64,000 bases of DNA from Azophilus sp965221755 (GCA_965221755.1 OZ244921.1:1-64000); one strand, 5' to 3'; counted from the stretch's first letter, positions 20,313-30,398 are shown. Made by a program: numbers and translations. The notes: a model not told the origin generated them from the sequence alone.

Positions 20313-21296
20313 TTATGGCTCAAGAAACCGGCTCATGGATTCAGTATAGCGATGCTCGAAGCCGCTTGCGCCGCGCACCAGCAACAGGGCCGCCACGCGC
20401 TCGCGGCGGGCAAAGCGCCAGCCCGCATCAGGGCCGAGCACCTGGATCGCCGTCGCCAGCCCGTCCGCTCGGGCAGCGCTGGCCGCCACCACGGTCACCG
20501 AGGCCAAGGCATGAAGGACCGGCGCCCCGGTGCGGGGATCGATGGCGTGGCTCACGCGCCGCCCGTCCAGCAAGCGGAAGTTGCGATAGTCTCCCGAGGT
20601 GGCCGCCGAATGGCCGGAGAGCCGCAGAAACCGCCTTGGGGGGCCGCCGTCGGGCTGCTCAACGCCGATGCGCCACGGCCCGCCCCTAGGTCCAAGGCCC
20701 AAGGCGCGCACCTCGCCGCCGATCTCGACCAGATAGCTGCGGCAGCCGAGGACCTCAAGGCGCTCACCCACCCGGTCAACGCCCTGCCCTTTGCCGATGG
20801 CGGAAAAATCCAAGGACAGTCCCGCAAGGCGCTTGCGCAACGCCGGCGGATCGGGCCGAGCCTCCAAGTTCCGCCAGCCGACCCGCCGCATGGCGGCGGC
20901 AACCGCATCGGCGGCCGGCGCGGACCCGTCGGCAGGCGCATCGGAACCGAAGCCCCAAAGTTGCACCAAGGGCGCAACGGTCACGTCGAATGCGCCAGCG
21001 GAGCGGCGCGAGAGCGCCAACGCTTCAATCGCGAGGGACGCAACCGGTGCGGAAACGGGAAACCAATCCCCGGCCACGCTGGCGTTGAAGCGGGCCACTT
21101 CGGAGTCCGGTCGCCAAGTGGACAGTTGCGCATCCACCTGCTGCAGCTCGTACACGACGGCAGCCTCCACGTCGCCCGCGCAGCCCGCATGGGTCAGCGC
21201 CACCTCGGTGCCCATGGCATCGCCGCGATAGTGATGGTAGGCCGGCGGGCCGCAGGCGCCAAGCGCCGTCACGGCAAGCAAGGCCGCGGCCCGCAT
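20313..21296 (-). CDS. apbE: FAD:protein FMN transferase, lipoprotein
   Basis: ApbE transfers FMN from FAD to threonine of target flavoproteins such as NqrB/NqrC and RnfG/RnfD in the periplasm. The chosen Met begins a short signal peptide with the lipobox LGAC, giving a lipid-anchored protein; another Met at 21338 is possible. Family motifs: RGDAMGTEVALTH, STWRPDSEVARFN, LDFSAIGKGQGVD, GGEVRALG and VSHAIDPRTGAP with ARADGLATAIQVLG near the end. No nqr or rnf gene is in the window. It lies directly ahead of lolC. Confidence 0.93.
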   Translation of the reverse strand: MRAAALLAVTALGACGPPAYHHYRGDAMGTEVALTHAGCAGDVEAAVVYELQQVDAQLSTWRPDSEVARFNASVAGDWFPVSAPVASLAIEALALSRRSAGAFDVTVAPLVQLWGFGSDAPADGSAPAADAVAAAMRRVGWRNLEARPDPPALRKRLAGLSLDFSAIGKGQGVDRVGERLEVLGCRSYLVEIGGEVRALGLGPRGGPWRIGVEQPDGGPPRRFLRLSGHSAATSGDYRNFRLLDGRRVSHAIDPRTGAPVLHALASVTVVAASAARADGLATAIQVLGPDAGWRFARRERVAALLLVRGASGFEHRYTESMSRFLEP

Positions 21297-21338
21297 GGCG
21301 CAACGCCGATTCGAGACGCAGGGAAGGCGCGAACGCAT

Positions 21339-21825
21339 CTCAGGGCGCAAGCCGGCTCCCACTGGGGTTGCGCCGGCCCGACACGTGCAGGGCTGGCACC
21401 GCAATCCGTTGCGGGATCCGACTCATCTCGTCAGTTCTCCTGCTTTGGCTTGATATGGGTGCGTCATCCGCCTTTCGCCGGTGACCCGCATCCATGATCA
21501 CGGCTTCGGCGCCGTAACGCGACGCAAGGGGTTTGTTCAGGCATGAACAGGGATGAAGCTTCACTGCCGGAATTTTGGACAAACCTCATTCCTCATGCAA
21601 AAACCTCACGCAAAAACCACACCAGAGACCCTGAAGCCAACTCTGGGCAACTCCCGAGGCGGCGAGTGAGCACGTCTCGGCATTGGACCCTGAGGATGCC
21701 GAGCGAGCGGCAAAGCCGCGTTTGCGCAACATCAGCCAAGGGCTGCTCAGCAGCTCCTTGACCGGGAGGCATCCGGCAGCGGCGTGTTGGGCGCCGCCTC
21801 AAGGCCAACGCCCGTCAGGACGGCC
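21339..21825. other. Intergenic stretch without recognised gene
   Basis: About 490 bases between apbE and the 122-residue gene. I see only short frames with no family resemblance and no convincing RNA gene. Small inverted repeats occur, but none belongs to repeat families A, B or C. Confidence 0.5.
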
Positions 21826-22194
21826 TCAATTCCCATCATCAGCCGGCTCGTCAAAATCCAGCCATCCCACTTGGTAGCCGGGCGGGAGGGATTCATTGCG
21901 CTCAAGGCGTCCGGCGAAGGACTTCAGATCCTCGACGATCATGAGCAAGTAGGGATCGCTGGCGGGCCGGACGATGTCGGTGAGCAGCAGCAGCTGCTCC
22001 ACGCACCACCAGAACACGTCTTCGCCCGGCAGCGCCGGGCGACGCGGCGGCATGAGTTCGACCTGCTCCTCGTCATCAAGAACCCGGCTCAGGAACTCCA
22101 TGATTTCGGCATTGCCCTGCACGGCGGGCGAGGCGTTCCTCAGGGTCTCGATCAGCTGCGGCTTGTGCCGCTCCATTAGTTGCTGGGCGTCCAT
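21826..22194 (-). CDS. Conserved-looking small protein of unknown function
   Basis: The 122-residue acidic protein starts at MDAQQLMERHKPQLIETLRN and contains DEEQVELMPPRRP, FWWCVEQLLLLTDIV and PPGYQVGWLDFDEP. I do not recognise the family. It has no signal peptide or membrane span, so it is probably cytoplasmic. The ATG at 22194 has GGAGA 8 bases upstream, and a GATAAT -10-like box is at 22233-22228. The reading frame is open further upstream, but that part looks like noncoding sequence. It is divergent from the epoxide hydrolase gene. Confidence 0.65.
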   Translation of the reverse strand: MDAQQLMERHKPQLIETLRNASPAVQGNAEIMEFLSRVLDDEEQVELMPPRRPALPGEDVFWWCVEQLLLLTDIVRPASDPYLLMIVEDLKSFAGRLERNESLPPGYQVGWLDFDEPADDGN

Positions 22195-22331
22195 GGGGGA
22201 TTCTCCATTGGCTGGTTGGAACCGCCAATTATCGAAGGAAAAAGGAGCAGGGGAAGTCGATTTCGCTGCACGTCTTGTGCGACATTCGCCATACTTGACC
22301 CTTAACATCCGCAACAGGAGCAACAGCGCCC

Positions 22332-23480
22332 ATGACCACCATCGAACCCTTCGCCATCGACGTGCCGGCGGCGGACATCGACGGCCTGAAAAGCCGCTTG
22401 GCGGCAACACGCTGGCCGGAAGCCGAAACGCCGGACGACTGGAGCCAAGGCGTGCCGCTGGCCTACGCACAGGAATTCTGCGGCTACTGGGCCGAGCGCT
22501 ACGACTGGTCGGCCCGGCAGGCCCTGATGAACCGCTTCGCCCAGTTCAGGACCGTCCTGGAGGGCTTGAAGATCCACTTCATTCACCGCCGAAGCCCGTC
22601 GCCCCAAGCCCGGCCGCTGCTGATCACCCACGGCTGGCCCGGATCGGTGGTGGAGTTCCACAAGGTCATCGAGCCGCTTGCGGACCCCGCAGCCCACGGC
22701 GGCGACCCCGCCGACGCCTTCCACGTCATCTGCCCCTCCCTCCCCGGCTACGGCTTCTCCGACAAGCCCGCGGCCACTGGCTGGGGAGTGGAGAAAATCG
22801 CCTCGGCCTGGGACCAACTGATGGCCCGCCTGGGTTACGACGGCTACTTCGCCCAAGGCGGCGACTGGGGGGCGGCGGTCACCACGGCCATCGGCATCCA
22901 GAACCTGGGCCGCTGCGCCGGCATTCACCTCAACATGCCCTTCGCAGCCCCCACCGCCGAGGCCCTGGCCAATCCCAGCGCCCGGGACAAGCTCGCCTTG
23001 GCGGGCGCCAACCACTACCAGGAATGGGATTCCGGCTACTCAAAGCAGCAGAGCACCCGGCCGCAAACCCTCGGCTACGGCCTGGTCGATTCGCCCGCCG
23101 GGCAGGCCATGTGGATTCTGGAGAAGTTTTGGGCTTGGACGGATTGCGACGGCCATCCGGAAAACGCGCTCAGCCGGGATGAGCTGATCGACAACATCAT
23201 GATCTACTGGCTCAACGGCGCCGGCGCCTCCTCCGCCCGCCTCTACTGGGAGAGCTTCGGCAAGGCCTTCTCCGGCGGCGACGGCGAGACCGTGGCGGTG
23301 CCCACCGGCTGCAGCATCTTCCCCAAGGAGATCATTCCGACGCCCCGCTCCTGGGCGCAAGTCCGCTACCCGAACATCGTCCATTGGAACGAACTCGACC
23401 GCGGCGGCCACTTCGCCGCCTTCGAGCAGCCAGAGCTGTTCGTTGACGAGGTGCGCAGCGCCTTGCGCGCGATGCGGTAG
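22332..23480 (+). CDS. Epoxide hydrolase, alpha/beta-fold with N-terminal EHN domain
   Basis: The 382-residue protein has the epoxide hydrolase N-terminal lid domain (PFAIDVPAADIDGLKSRLAA...) followed by an alpha/beta hydrolase core. HGWPGS is the oxyanion region, D178 in GGDWGA is the nucleophile and H360 in GGHFAA the base. It should open epoxides to diols by an ester intermediate; the natural substrate is unknown. An AGGAG ribosome site lies about 11 bases before the ATG. It is convergent with the RND pump gene. Confidence 0.9.
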   Translation: MTTIEPFAIDVPAADIDGLKSRLAATRWPEAETPDDWSQGVPLAYAQEFCGYWAERYDWSARQALMNRFAQFRTVLEGLKIHFIHRRSPSPQARPLLITHGWPGSVVEFHKVIEPLADPAAHGGDPADAFHVICPSLPGYGFSDKPAATGWGVEKIASAWDQLMARLGYDGYFAQGGDWGAAVTTAIGIQNLGRCAGIHLNMPFAAPTAEALANPSARDKLALAGANHYQEWDSGYSKQQSTRPQTLGYGLVDSPAGQAMWILEKFWAWTDCDGHPENALSRDELIDNIMIYWLNGAGASSARLYWESFGKAFSGGDGETVAVPTGCSIFPKEIIPTPRSWAQVRYPNIVHWNELDRGGHFAAFEQPELFVDEVRSALRAMR

Positions 23481-23505
23481 GGCGCCGCCGTCCGACTCCG
23501 GCCGA

Positions 23506-26500
23506 TCAAGCCGCGCGGGGGGACGGCGGCGCGATGCGCTGGCCAAGCGCGATGCGGTAGAAGACCGGCACGGCCAGCAACGTCAGCAGCGTGGCGAAGG
23601 CGAGCCCGCCCATGATGCAAACCGCCATCTCCCTGAAGAAGGGATCGGCCAGCAGCGGAGCCATGCCGGCGATGGTGGTGCCGGCGGCAAGCATGACCGG
23701 GCGCAGGCGGCTGACCGCGCCCTGAATCATGGTTTGCAAGGTCGCCTCGCCCTCGCTCAGGCGCTTGTCGATTTCATCGATCAGCACGATGCAGTTCTTG
23801 ATCAGCATGCCGGAGAGGCTCAGAAAGCCCAGGAATGCGGGAAAGGTGAAGGACAGATCGGTGGCCAACAGACCGAGCACGACGCCGCAGGCCGTCATCG
23901 GCACCGAGAGCCAGATCACCACGGCCTCCTTGATGCGGCCAAACATCAAAATGGTGATCAGCAGCATCACCCCGAAGGCCATGGGGATCTTCGGCAGCAG
24001 GATTCGATAGGCCTCCTGGTTGGAGTCGTGTTCGCCGCCCCATTGCAGCCGATAGCCCGGCGGCAGCGCAATGGCCTCAACCAGCGGGCGCACCGAGGCA
24101 AAGGCGCGGCTCACGTTCCGCCCCGGCTGCGGATTGGCTTGGGCTTGGATCGTCCTGATTCGATCGCGGCGAAAGATGATGGCGTCCTCAGCCACGAGGT
24201 CAAAGGACGCAACCACCTGGCGCATGGGAACGTAGCGCTGCTGGGACTGGCTCCACACCAAGCGGTCCGGCAGGCCGGCGACGTCGGCGCGCTCCGCCTT
24301 CGGCGCCCGCGCGATGATCGGGATCATCTTCTCGTTCTCGCGATACAGCCCGATCTGCACCCCGAAGGTGGCGTAGGCCAACGCCACTGAGACGTCGCGG
24401 CGGGTCACGCCGGCGATGCGCGCCCGCGCCTCGTCGTAACGGGGAGTGATCTGCAGTGCGGGTTGGCGCCAATCGGTGCGGCGCTCAATGAGGCCCTGCT
24501 GCAAGTAAACCGCCAGCGCCTGGTCGGCCAAGGCGCGCAGAACCTGGGCGTCCGGGCCGAAGAAGCGGGCTTCGATCTTGGCGTCGCCGCCCGGCGTGAA
24601 CTCCGCCCGGCTCACCTCCACTGCCGCGTCCGGGCGCAACTCGACCAAGCGGCGCCGCGTCTGGGCCATCACGGCATCCATCCTGCGCACGTCAGCCACC
24701 CGCACCACCAGCTGGGCGTACGCCGAGTTGGGCTGCTCCGGCTGCATGATGGCCGTGAAGCGCGGCGCCCCCCGGCCGATGAAGCTGCTGACCGCGATCA
24801 CGTCCGGGTCGGCCAACAGAACCTCCTCCAGCCCTTCGACGTCGGCGGCGGTGGTGAGGATGTCGGTGCCCTCGACGAGCCGGTAGTCCACGTAGAACAG
24901 CGGTGCGTTGGTGGTCGGGAAAAACCCCTGCTTGACGAACTGGGCGCCCCATAGGCAGGCGGCCAAAATGGCCAGGATGGCGAGCGTGGCCAACCAAGCC
25001 CGACGCAGCCCAAAGGCCAGCAGGCGCCGATAGGGCGCATAGGCCCATCCCGAATGGAGAGCCTCCTCCGATTGCCCGGGCCGGGCCTTGAGCAGGCGGC
25101 TGCCGAGCAGGGGCACCACGGTGATGGCCAGCACCCAACTGAGCAGCAGGGCAATGGCGACCACGTAGAACAACGAACGCAGGAAGTGGCCGCCGTTGTC
25201 GTCCGTCAGGCTGATCGGCCCAAAGGCGACGATGCCGATGACGGTCGCGCCGAGCAAGGTGAACTGGGTGCGCCTGGCGGAGCGGGCCGCCGCTTCCGCC
25301 GGGCTCAAGCCCCGGCCCACGCCAATCACCATGCCCTCCGCCACCACGATGCCGTTGTCCACCAGCATGCCCATGGCGATCATCAACGCGCCCAAGGAAA
25401 TGCGCTGCAGCTCGATGCCGAGCGCGGCCATCGCGCACAGGGTGCCGAGAACGGTCAAAAGCAGCACGGCGCCGACCACGGCGCCTGCCCGCCAACCCAT
25501 GAAGAGGCACAGGGCCAGCACCACGGTGGCGACCGACAGCGCCAAGTTCCTGAGAAAATCCTTGATGGCCGCATCGACCACCTGATGCTGGGCGTAGAGG
25601 GTCGATGCGGTGACGCCCAACGGCAGTTCGCTGAGCAGCGCCTGCATCCGGGCATCGACGGCGCGCCCCACCTTCACCACGTTCTCCTCGGGGATGACCG
25701 AGACGCCGACGATGAACACCCGCTCGCCGTTGTGGCGAATGATCTCCGATGGCGCCTCAACCGGCTCCCGCGACAGGTTGGCGATGTCCGTCAGGCGCAC
25801 GATCTCGCTGGAGCCGGGGCGTCCGAGCCGCATGTCGCGCACCGCTGCGTCGCTGTCGAAGGCCGTCTGCGGGGCAATGCGCAGCCGGCGGCCCTCAAAG
25901 GCGACCGAACCGGCCGGGGTGATGTCGTTCTCGCTGCCAATGCCGGAAAAGAGGGCATCCATCGGCAGGCCGAGCCGGCCTAGGCGAACCTGGCCCACCT
26001 CGACGAAGACGGCCTCCTCGGGCTCGCCCCCGGCTTGCGCCTTGGCGACGCCGGGAACCGACTTCAGCACCGTGGCGATGCGCTTGGAGATGTCCTGAAC
26101 GTCAGCGGCGGCGTAACCCGGCGCCGAAACGGCGTAGAGGATGCCGTAGATGTCGCTGTAGTCGTCCTCAACCAAAGGCGCCTCAGCCCCCGGAGGCAGC
26201 AGACCCGCCGCTTCATTGACCCGCCGCCGCAGTTCGTCGAAGATCTGCTGGGTCTCCGCGAGGCTGTACTCCTCCTTGATTTCCACCTGAACCTCGGACT
26301 TGCCGGCCACCGACTTCGACACCATCTCCTCAAGGTAAGGCAACTCCTGCAAGGCGGCCTCGACCACGTCGGTGACCTCCTGCTCCACTTCCCGGGCCGA
26401 TGCGCCCGGATACTCGGTCAGCACCAAGGCCATCTTGATGGGAAACGCCGGATCCTCCAGACGGCCGACGCGGTCGATGCCAACGACGCCGCCAATCAGG

Positions 26501-26607
26501 CAGGCGAGGATCAGCAGCCAAGGATAGAGCGGGCGCTCAATTGAAAGCCGGGCGATGTTCCATTGCCGCTGGGGCGAACGGGGCGGCGGTGCGGCATCCT
26601 CCGGCAC
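23506..26607 (-). CDS. RND efflux transporter, inner membrane pump
   Basis: A 1033-residue, 12-helix proton antiporter of the AcrB/HAE1-like superfamily. The first helix (YPWLLILACLIGGVVGIDRV), two large periplasmic loops and the TM4 motif GMLVDNGIVVAEG are visible; only one Asp is present where AcrB has two, as in many relatives. The GTG at 26607 overlaps the last base of the adaptor gene stop (TAGTG) and gives the family length; the open frame upstream to 26844 lies in the adaptor gene. No outer membrane channel gene is adjacent. The link to acyl-CoA dehydrogenases suggests a lipid-like or hydrophobic substrate, which is inference. Confidence 0.92.
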   Translation of the reverse strand: MPEDAAPPPRSPQRQWNIARLSIERPLYPWLLILACLIGGVVGIDRVGRLEDPAFPIKMALVLTEYPGASAREVEQEVTDVVEAALQELPYLEEMVSKSVAGKSEVQVEIKEEYSLAETQQIFDELRRRVNEAAGLLPPGAEAPLVEDDYSDIYGILYAVSAPGYAAADVQDISKRIATVLKSVPGVAKAQAGGEPEEAVFVEVGQVRLGRLGLPMDALFSGIGSENDITPAGSVAFEGRRLRIAPQTAFDSDAAVRDMRLGRPGSSEIVRLTDIANLSREPVEAPSEIIRHNGERVFIVGVSVIPEENVVKVGRAVDARMQALLSELPLGVTASTLYAQHQVVDAAIKDFLRNLALSVATVVLALCLFMGWRAGAVVGAVLLLTVLGTLCAMAALGIELQRISLGALMIAMGMLVDNGIVVAEGMVIGVGRGLSPAEAAARSARRTQFTLLGATVIGIVAFGPISLTDDNGGHFLRSLFYVVAIALLLSWVLAITVVPLLGSRLLKARPGQSEEALHSGWAYAPYRRLLAFGLRRAWLATLAILAILAACLWGAQFVKQGFFPTTNAPLFYVDYRLVEGTDILTTAADVEGLEEVLLADPDVIAVSSFIGRGAPRFTAIMQPEQPNSAYAQLVVRVADVRRMDAVMAQTRRRLVELRPDAAVEVSRAEFTPGGDAKIEARFFGPDAQVLRALADQALAVYLQQGLIERRTDWRQPALQITPRYDEARARIAGVTRRDVSVALAYATFGVQIGLYRENEKMIPIIARAPKAERADVAGLPDRLVWSQSQQRYVPMRQVVASFDLVAEDAIIFRRDRIRTIQAQANPQPGRNVSRAFASVRPLVEAIALPPGYRLQWGGEHDSNQEAYRILLPKIPMAFGVMLLITILMFGRIKEAVVIWLSVPMTACGVVLGLLATDLSFTFPAFLGFLSLSGMLIKNCIVLIDEIDKRLSEGEATLQTMIQGAVSRLRPVMLAAGTTIAGMAPLLADPFFREMAVCIMGGLAFATLLTLLAVPVFYRIALGQRIAPPSPRAA

Positions 26608-27689
26608 TATGAGCCGACAGGCGAATCGTTCATGGGACGAACGCGCATGCCCTCCTGCAACTGATTGGCGCCGGCGGCAACCACCCACTCGCCGCCCCGC
26701 AGCCCGGACCTGACGGGCACGCCGTAGGCGGCCGGCGGGCCGACCTGCACCGCCTGCTTGCGCACCGCTTGGGTCTGCGGGTCGTGCAGCCAGACGAAGA
26801 AGCCCTTGTCCGGCCCGCTGACCAAGGCGCTGGCCGGGATCCACGCCGCCGCCGCCGCCGGCGAGCGCAGGGCCACGCGCACCGCGGCGGTCATGCCCGG
26901 CAGAATGTTGTACTCAGCCGGCCGCTGCATGGTGAACGAGACCTCGTAGGTCTGGGCCACCGCATCCGCCTCGCCGCGGTTTTCCCGGAAGGTCAACGGA
27001 AACCGCTGCTCCGGGGCGAAGGGGAAGACGGCGTCAATGCTGACCACGTGCTCGGTGCGCACGGTGACCAGCAACTGCTCGGGCACGCCGGCCACCACCT
27101 GCAGCTGGTGCAGGTCATTCAGCCGCACCACCTTGTCCATGGCCCCCAGCTGCACGAAGTTATCGACGTAGCGGTGCGCCACGTAAGCATCAAAGGGCGC
27201 GGTGATGCGGCTCTTGGACAGGGATTCGCGCCGCTGCGCCAGCCGCACCTGCTGCAGCCGGTGCATGGAGCGGGCATCCTCGACCAGCGAAGCGGCGATG
27301 CCCCGCTGCGCCAACAGCCGGCGCTTGCGCTCCCAATCCTGCCGCGCCAGTTCGACCTCCAGCTCCGCCTCCCGCACGGCCAAGCGAAAATCAGTCGGAT
27401 CGAGCGCGGCGACCAGTTGGCCGCGCTCAACGGTCTGACCTTCCAGAACCGGCAGTTCCGCCAAGACCCCATCGACTTCAAAGGACACGTCGATCGACTG
27501 CGCCGCCTCCACCCGGGCGACGAATTCATGGGCCCTGAGGCCCCCCGCCGCTTGCACCCGGATCACTTTGGCCGGACGCAGGGACTGCTCCGCAACCACC
27601 ACCTCGGCTTGGTTGCCGCAGCCGCCCAGCAGCAGGGCCGCGGCCAGCAGCGCGAGTGCTGATGGGCCGTGGAATGCGCGGCGCGGCAT
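26607..27689 (-). CDS. RND periplasmic adaptor lipoprotein (membrane fusion protein)
   Basis: A 360-residue adaptor with a lipoprotein signal (LLAAALLLGGC, Cys 24), a barrel-sandwich hybrid half-motif (VDGVLAELPVLEGQTVERGQLVAALD), an alpha-hairpin, and SRITAPFDAYVAHRYVDNF as the second lipoyl half. It would bridge the RND pump to an outer membrane channel. It starts at the TGATG junction with the acyl-CoA dehydrogenase gene and ends in a one-base overlap with the pump gene. Confidence 0.92.
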   Translation of the reverse strand: MPRRAFHGPSALALLAAALLLGGCGNQAEVVVAEQSLRPAKVIRVQAAGGLRAHEFVARVEAAQSIDVSFEVDGVLAELPVLEGQTVERGQLVAALDPTDFRLAVREAELEVELARQDWERKRRLLAQRGIAASLVEDARSMHRLQQVRLAQRRESLSKSRITAPFDAYVAHRYVDNFVQLGAMDKVVRLNDLHQLQVVAGVPEQLLVTVRTEHVVSIDAVFPFAPEQRFPLTFRENRGEADAVAQTYEVSFTMQRPAEYNILPGMTAAVRVALRSPAAAAAWIPASALVSGPDKGFFVWLHDPQTQAVRKQAVQVGPPAAYGVPVRSGLRGGEWVVAAGANQLQEGMRVRPMNDSPVGS

Positions 27690-28954
27690 CAGTCCCGGCC
27701 GCGGTTGGCGGCGACGTCCCGGAACGGGCCTTGGTCGAACCTAGGCTCCTTGGGCAGGCCGAGAACGCGCTCGGCGATGATGTTGCGCTGAATCTCGTCG
27801 GTGCCGCCGGCAATGGAAACCGCAGGCACGGAGAGCAGTATCTCGGCGATCAGGCCGTTCTCCGGGCCGTCCTCGCCCGCCAGCAGCGCATCGGCGCCGG
27901 CGATCATGGTATGCACCCGAGCCGCCAAGCGGGCCACGTGGCTGGCGGCCAGCTTGCCCAGCGAGCCTTCCGGCCCCTGCGCCTGGCCATGCCGCTGAGC
28001 GGCCCTGGCGCGGCGGGCGGTCCATTCGGCGCTGCCGGAGAGAATGAGCAGGCGCGCCAAATCCTGGCGCACGGCGGGATCGCGGATGCGGCCGCTGGCC
28101 AAGGCCCGCGGCAGCGCGAGATCGACCCGTCCGGCGCGCTGCGGGTACCACTTGTAGGGAGCCAATGCCGTCGCCGACTCCTGGGCCTCCTCGGCGTGGA
28201 TGGTCCCTTGCCGCGGCGCCGCCGCCACGTCAGCCCGCCCGGAGCGCAGCCCGTCGGCGCGACGGCGCTCATGGGCCAGGGTGGTCATGGCCACCGTCCA
28301 GCCTTGGCCCAGTTTGCCCACCAAATGCTCGGCCTTGACCTCAGCGTCGTTGAAGAACACTTGATTGAAGGACGCATGGCCGTTCATCTGCTTGAGCGGG
28401 CGCACCTCGACGCCGGGCTGGCGCATGTCGATGACGAAGTAGCTTAAGCCTTGGTGCTTGGGCGCATCCCAGTCCGTGCGCGCCAACAGCAGGCCCCAAT
28501 GCGCATGGTGGGCGCTCGTGGTCCAAACCTTCTGGCCGTTGACGATCCAGCGTTCGCCGTCAAATTCAGCGCGGGTCAGCGCGCCGGCCAGATCGGAGCC
28601 GCTGCCCGGCTCGCTGAACAACTGGCACCAAACGTCCTCGCCGGTCAGGATTCGGCGCAGGAATTGCGCTTTTTGGGCTTCACTGCCGTGCTCCAGCAGG
28701 GTGGCCGCAGCCAGCAGCCGAATGCCGCTCGTCGCCACGCCCACGGCGCCGCAGCGGGCGAACTCCCGTTCCACCACTCGGGCCAGCTCTGCGGACAGCC
28801 CCCGGCCGTGCCAGTCGGGCGGCCAATCCGGCGCGCCCCAGCCGGATTCGATCAGCTGGGTGCGCCATTCGACCAATCCGGCGTTGGGATCCCAGTGGTC
28901 ATTCAGCCACGCCCTGACCTCGTCGCGAACGGCCGCTTCGGCGGACGCGCTCAT
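27689..28954 (-). CDS. Acyl-CoA dehydrogenase family protein
   Basis: This 421-residue flavoprotein shows LFSEPGSGSDLAGALTRAE and WIVNGQKVWTTSAHHAHWGL, the FAD and substrate motifs of the acyl-CoA dehydrogenase superfamily, and the C-terminal GGTDEIQRNIIAERVLGLP. The long ACAD form with a neighbouring smaller partner resembles heteromeric enzymes used for sterol side chains or unusual acyl-CoAs. Substrate is unknown. Overlaps its partner gene by 4 bases (ATGA) and the adaptor gene by 1. Confidence 0.9.
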   Translation of the reverse strand: MSASAEAAVRDEVRAWLNDHWDPNAGLVEWRTQLIESGWGAPDWPPDWHGRGLSAELARVVEREFARCGAVGVATSGIRLLAAATLLEHGSEAQKAQFLRRILTGEDVWCQLFSEPGSGSDLAGALTRAEFDGERWIVNGQKVWTTSAHHAHWGLLLARTDWDAPKHQGLSYFVIDMRQPGVEVRPLKQMNGHASFNQVFFNDAEVKAEHLVGKLGQGWTVAMTTLAHERRRADGLRSGRADVAAAPRQGTIHAEEAQESATALAPYKWYPQRAGRVDLALPRALASGRIRDPAVRQDLARLLILSGSAEWTARRARAAQRHGQAQGPEGSLGKLAASHVARLAARVHTMIAGADALLAGEDGPENGLIAEILLSVPAVSIAGGTDEIQRNIIAERVLGLPKEPRFDQGPFRDVAANRGRD

Positions 28955-30126
28955 GCCACGGCCTCGGTCGGCGCCGCGTTGGATTCGCGCCGCTCAAGGC
29001 ACTGGATCATGCGCTCCCGATGCCAGGCCGGATCGCCCAGCAGCACTTCGCAGCTCTTGGCGCGCTTGTACCAAAGCTGGGTGTCCTGATCCCAAGTGAA
29101 GCCGATGCCGCCGTGCAGCTGAATGGCCTCGACGGCGGTCTGCAGGTAGGCCTCGCCAGCGGCCGCCTTGGCCAAGCTGGCCTCGTAGGCGAACGCCTCG
29201 GGATTGGCATCGGCCACTTGGGCGGCGTGGTAAGCCGCCGACTTCATCAGCTCGACTTGGAGCAGCAATTCCGCGCAACGGTGCTTGATGGCTTGAAACG
29301 AGGCAACGGTGCGTCCGAACTGCACGCGCAGCTTGATGTACTCAAGGGTGTCCTCCAGCAGCCGCTGCGCTCCGCCCGCCATTTCGTTGGCAAGCGCAAT
29401 GGCGCCGATGTCCAAGGCGCCGGCCAACGCCGGCCCAGCCTCGCCCAAGCCGCCGAGCAGCTCCGCCGGCACGTCCTCAAAGTCGATCCTGGCCAACTGG
29501 CGCGTTGGATCCAAAACCTGCAGGCGCCGACGGCGCACGCCCGGCGCGACTCCGGCAACCGCGAACAGCGACAGCCCTGCCAAACCAAGCCGGCCATCCG
29601 TTCGGGCCGCGACCAGCAGCAAGTCGGCGTTGCAGCCATCCAGCACATGGTCCTTGCGGCCGGTGAGCGAATGCCGGCCATCCGCAGCGACGGCCCGCAT
29701 GGCAATGGATTCCACGCCCGGCTCGCCGCCCGGTTCGGCAAACGCCAACGCCGCCAAGGTCTCGCCGCTGGCGATGCCGGGCAGCCAGCGCCGCTTCTGC
29801 GCCTCGCTGCCGATCCGGCACAAGGCGTTGGCCGCCAGCACCGACGAAGCCAGATAGGGCGCGCAAAGGAGCGCGCGGCCCATCTCCTCCATGGCCAGCC
29901 CCAACTCCACCAAGCCAAAGCCGCTGCCGCCGTAGCATTCCGGGATCATCAGCCCGGTGAGCCCGAGTTCGTCCGCCATGCGCCGCCAGACCGTTGGATC
30001 GAACCCCGGTTCGGTGTCCATCAGGCGGCGCACCTCCGAGGCCGGGGAGGCCGCGGCCATGAAGCGACGCAGCACGTCGCGGAACTGGCGCTGCTCTTCG
30101 GTGAAGTGAAATTGAACGTCCGGCAT
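28951..30126 (-). CDS. Acyl-CoA dehydrogenase family protein, partner subunit
   Basis: The 391-residue protein has the ACAD N-terminal helical domain (FTEEQRQFRDVLRRFMAAAS), a shortened middle domain (LAFAEPGGEPGVESIAMR) and the C-terminal domain with RVQFGRTVASFQAIKHRCAE and AIQLHGGIGFTWDQDTQLW. In heteromeric ACADs such a pair forms an alpha2beta2 complex; that these two do so is inference from the overlap. It begins 15 bases after tRNA-Ala, so it may be cotranscribed with it. Confidence 0.9.
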   Translation of the reverse strand: MPDVQFHFTEEQRQFRDVLRRFMAAASPASEVRRLMDTEPGFDPTVWRRMADELGLTGLMIPECYGGSGFGLVELGLAMEEMGRALLCAPYLASSVLAANALCRIGSEAQKRRWLPGIASGETLAALAFAEPGGEPGVESIAMRAVAADGRHSLTGRKDHVLDGCNADLLLVAARTDGRLGLAGLSLFAVAGVAPGVRRRRLQVLDPTRQLARIDFEDVPAELLGGLGEAGPALAGALDIGAIALANEMAGGAQRLLEDTLEYIKLRVQFGRTVASFQAIKHRCAELLLQVELMKSAAYHAAQVADANPEAFAYEASLAKAAAGEAYLQTAVEAIQLHGGIGFTWDQDTQLWYKRAKSCEVLLGDPAWHRERMIQCLERRESNAAPTEAVA

Positions 30127-30141
30127 GCTTGGCTGTGAAGG

Positions 30142-30217
<76 letters not shown>

Positions 30218-30241
30218 ACGGCAGGAAGCGGGAGAGGCGGA

Positions 30242-30270
30242 ATGCTACGGGGCCGGTCTGCGGCTGTCAA
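30242..30270 (-). promoter_or_regulatory. Sigma-70 promoter of tRNA-Ala and possibly the ACAD-RND genes
   Basis: On the minus strand TTGACA (30270-30265) and TAGCAT (30247-30242) are 17 bases apart. Transcription would start near 30235, about 18 bases before the mature tRNA 5' end. A family A repeat ends right at the upstream edge of the -35 box. Confidence 0.7.
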
Positions 30271-30271
30271 C

Positions 30272-30340
30272 GCGCGACCTGACGGTCGCGGATGGAGTTT
30301 CGCTGGCGCGAAACTCCGCGCCGTGCGGGCTCAGAAACAT
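30272..30340 (+). repeat. Family A repeat
   Basis: The copy has the GCGACC/GGTCGC hairpin, GGAGTTTCGC paired with GCGAAACTCC, and the GCGGGCTCAGAAACAT tail (30325-30340). It borders the tRNA-Ala promoter on one side and an IS remnant on the other. Confidence 0.85.
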
Positions 30341-30398
30341 TTCGGAACTTCCTCCCCGGGGCCTGGCCCCATGAACTGGCTGGACAGGGAGGGTGGCG

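Noticed and set aside
21340..21582. An 80-codon minus-strand frame upstream of apbE.
   Set aside because: No recognisable family, no ribosome site, and it overlaps the possible apbE signal region.
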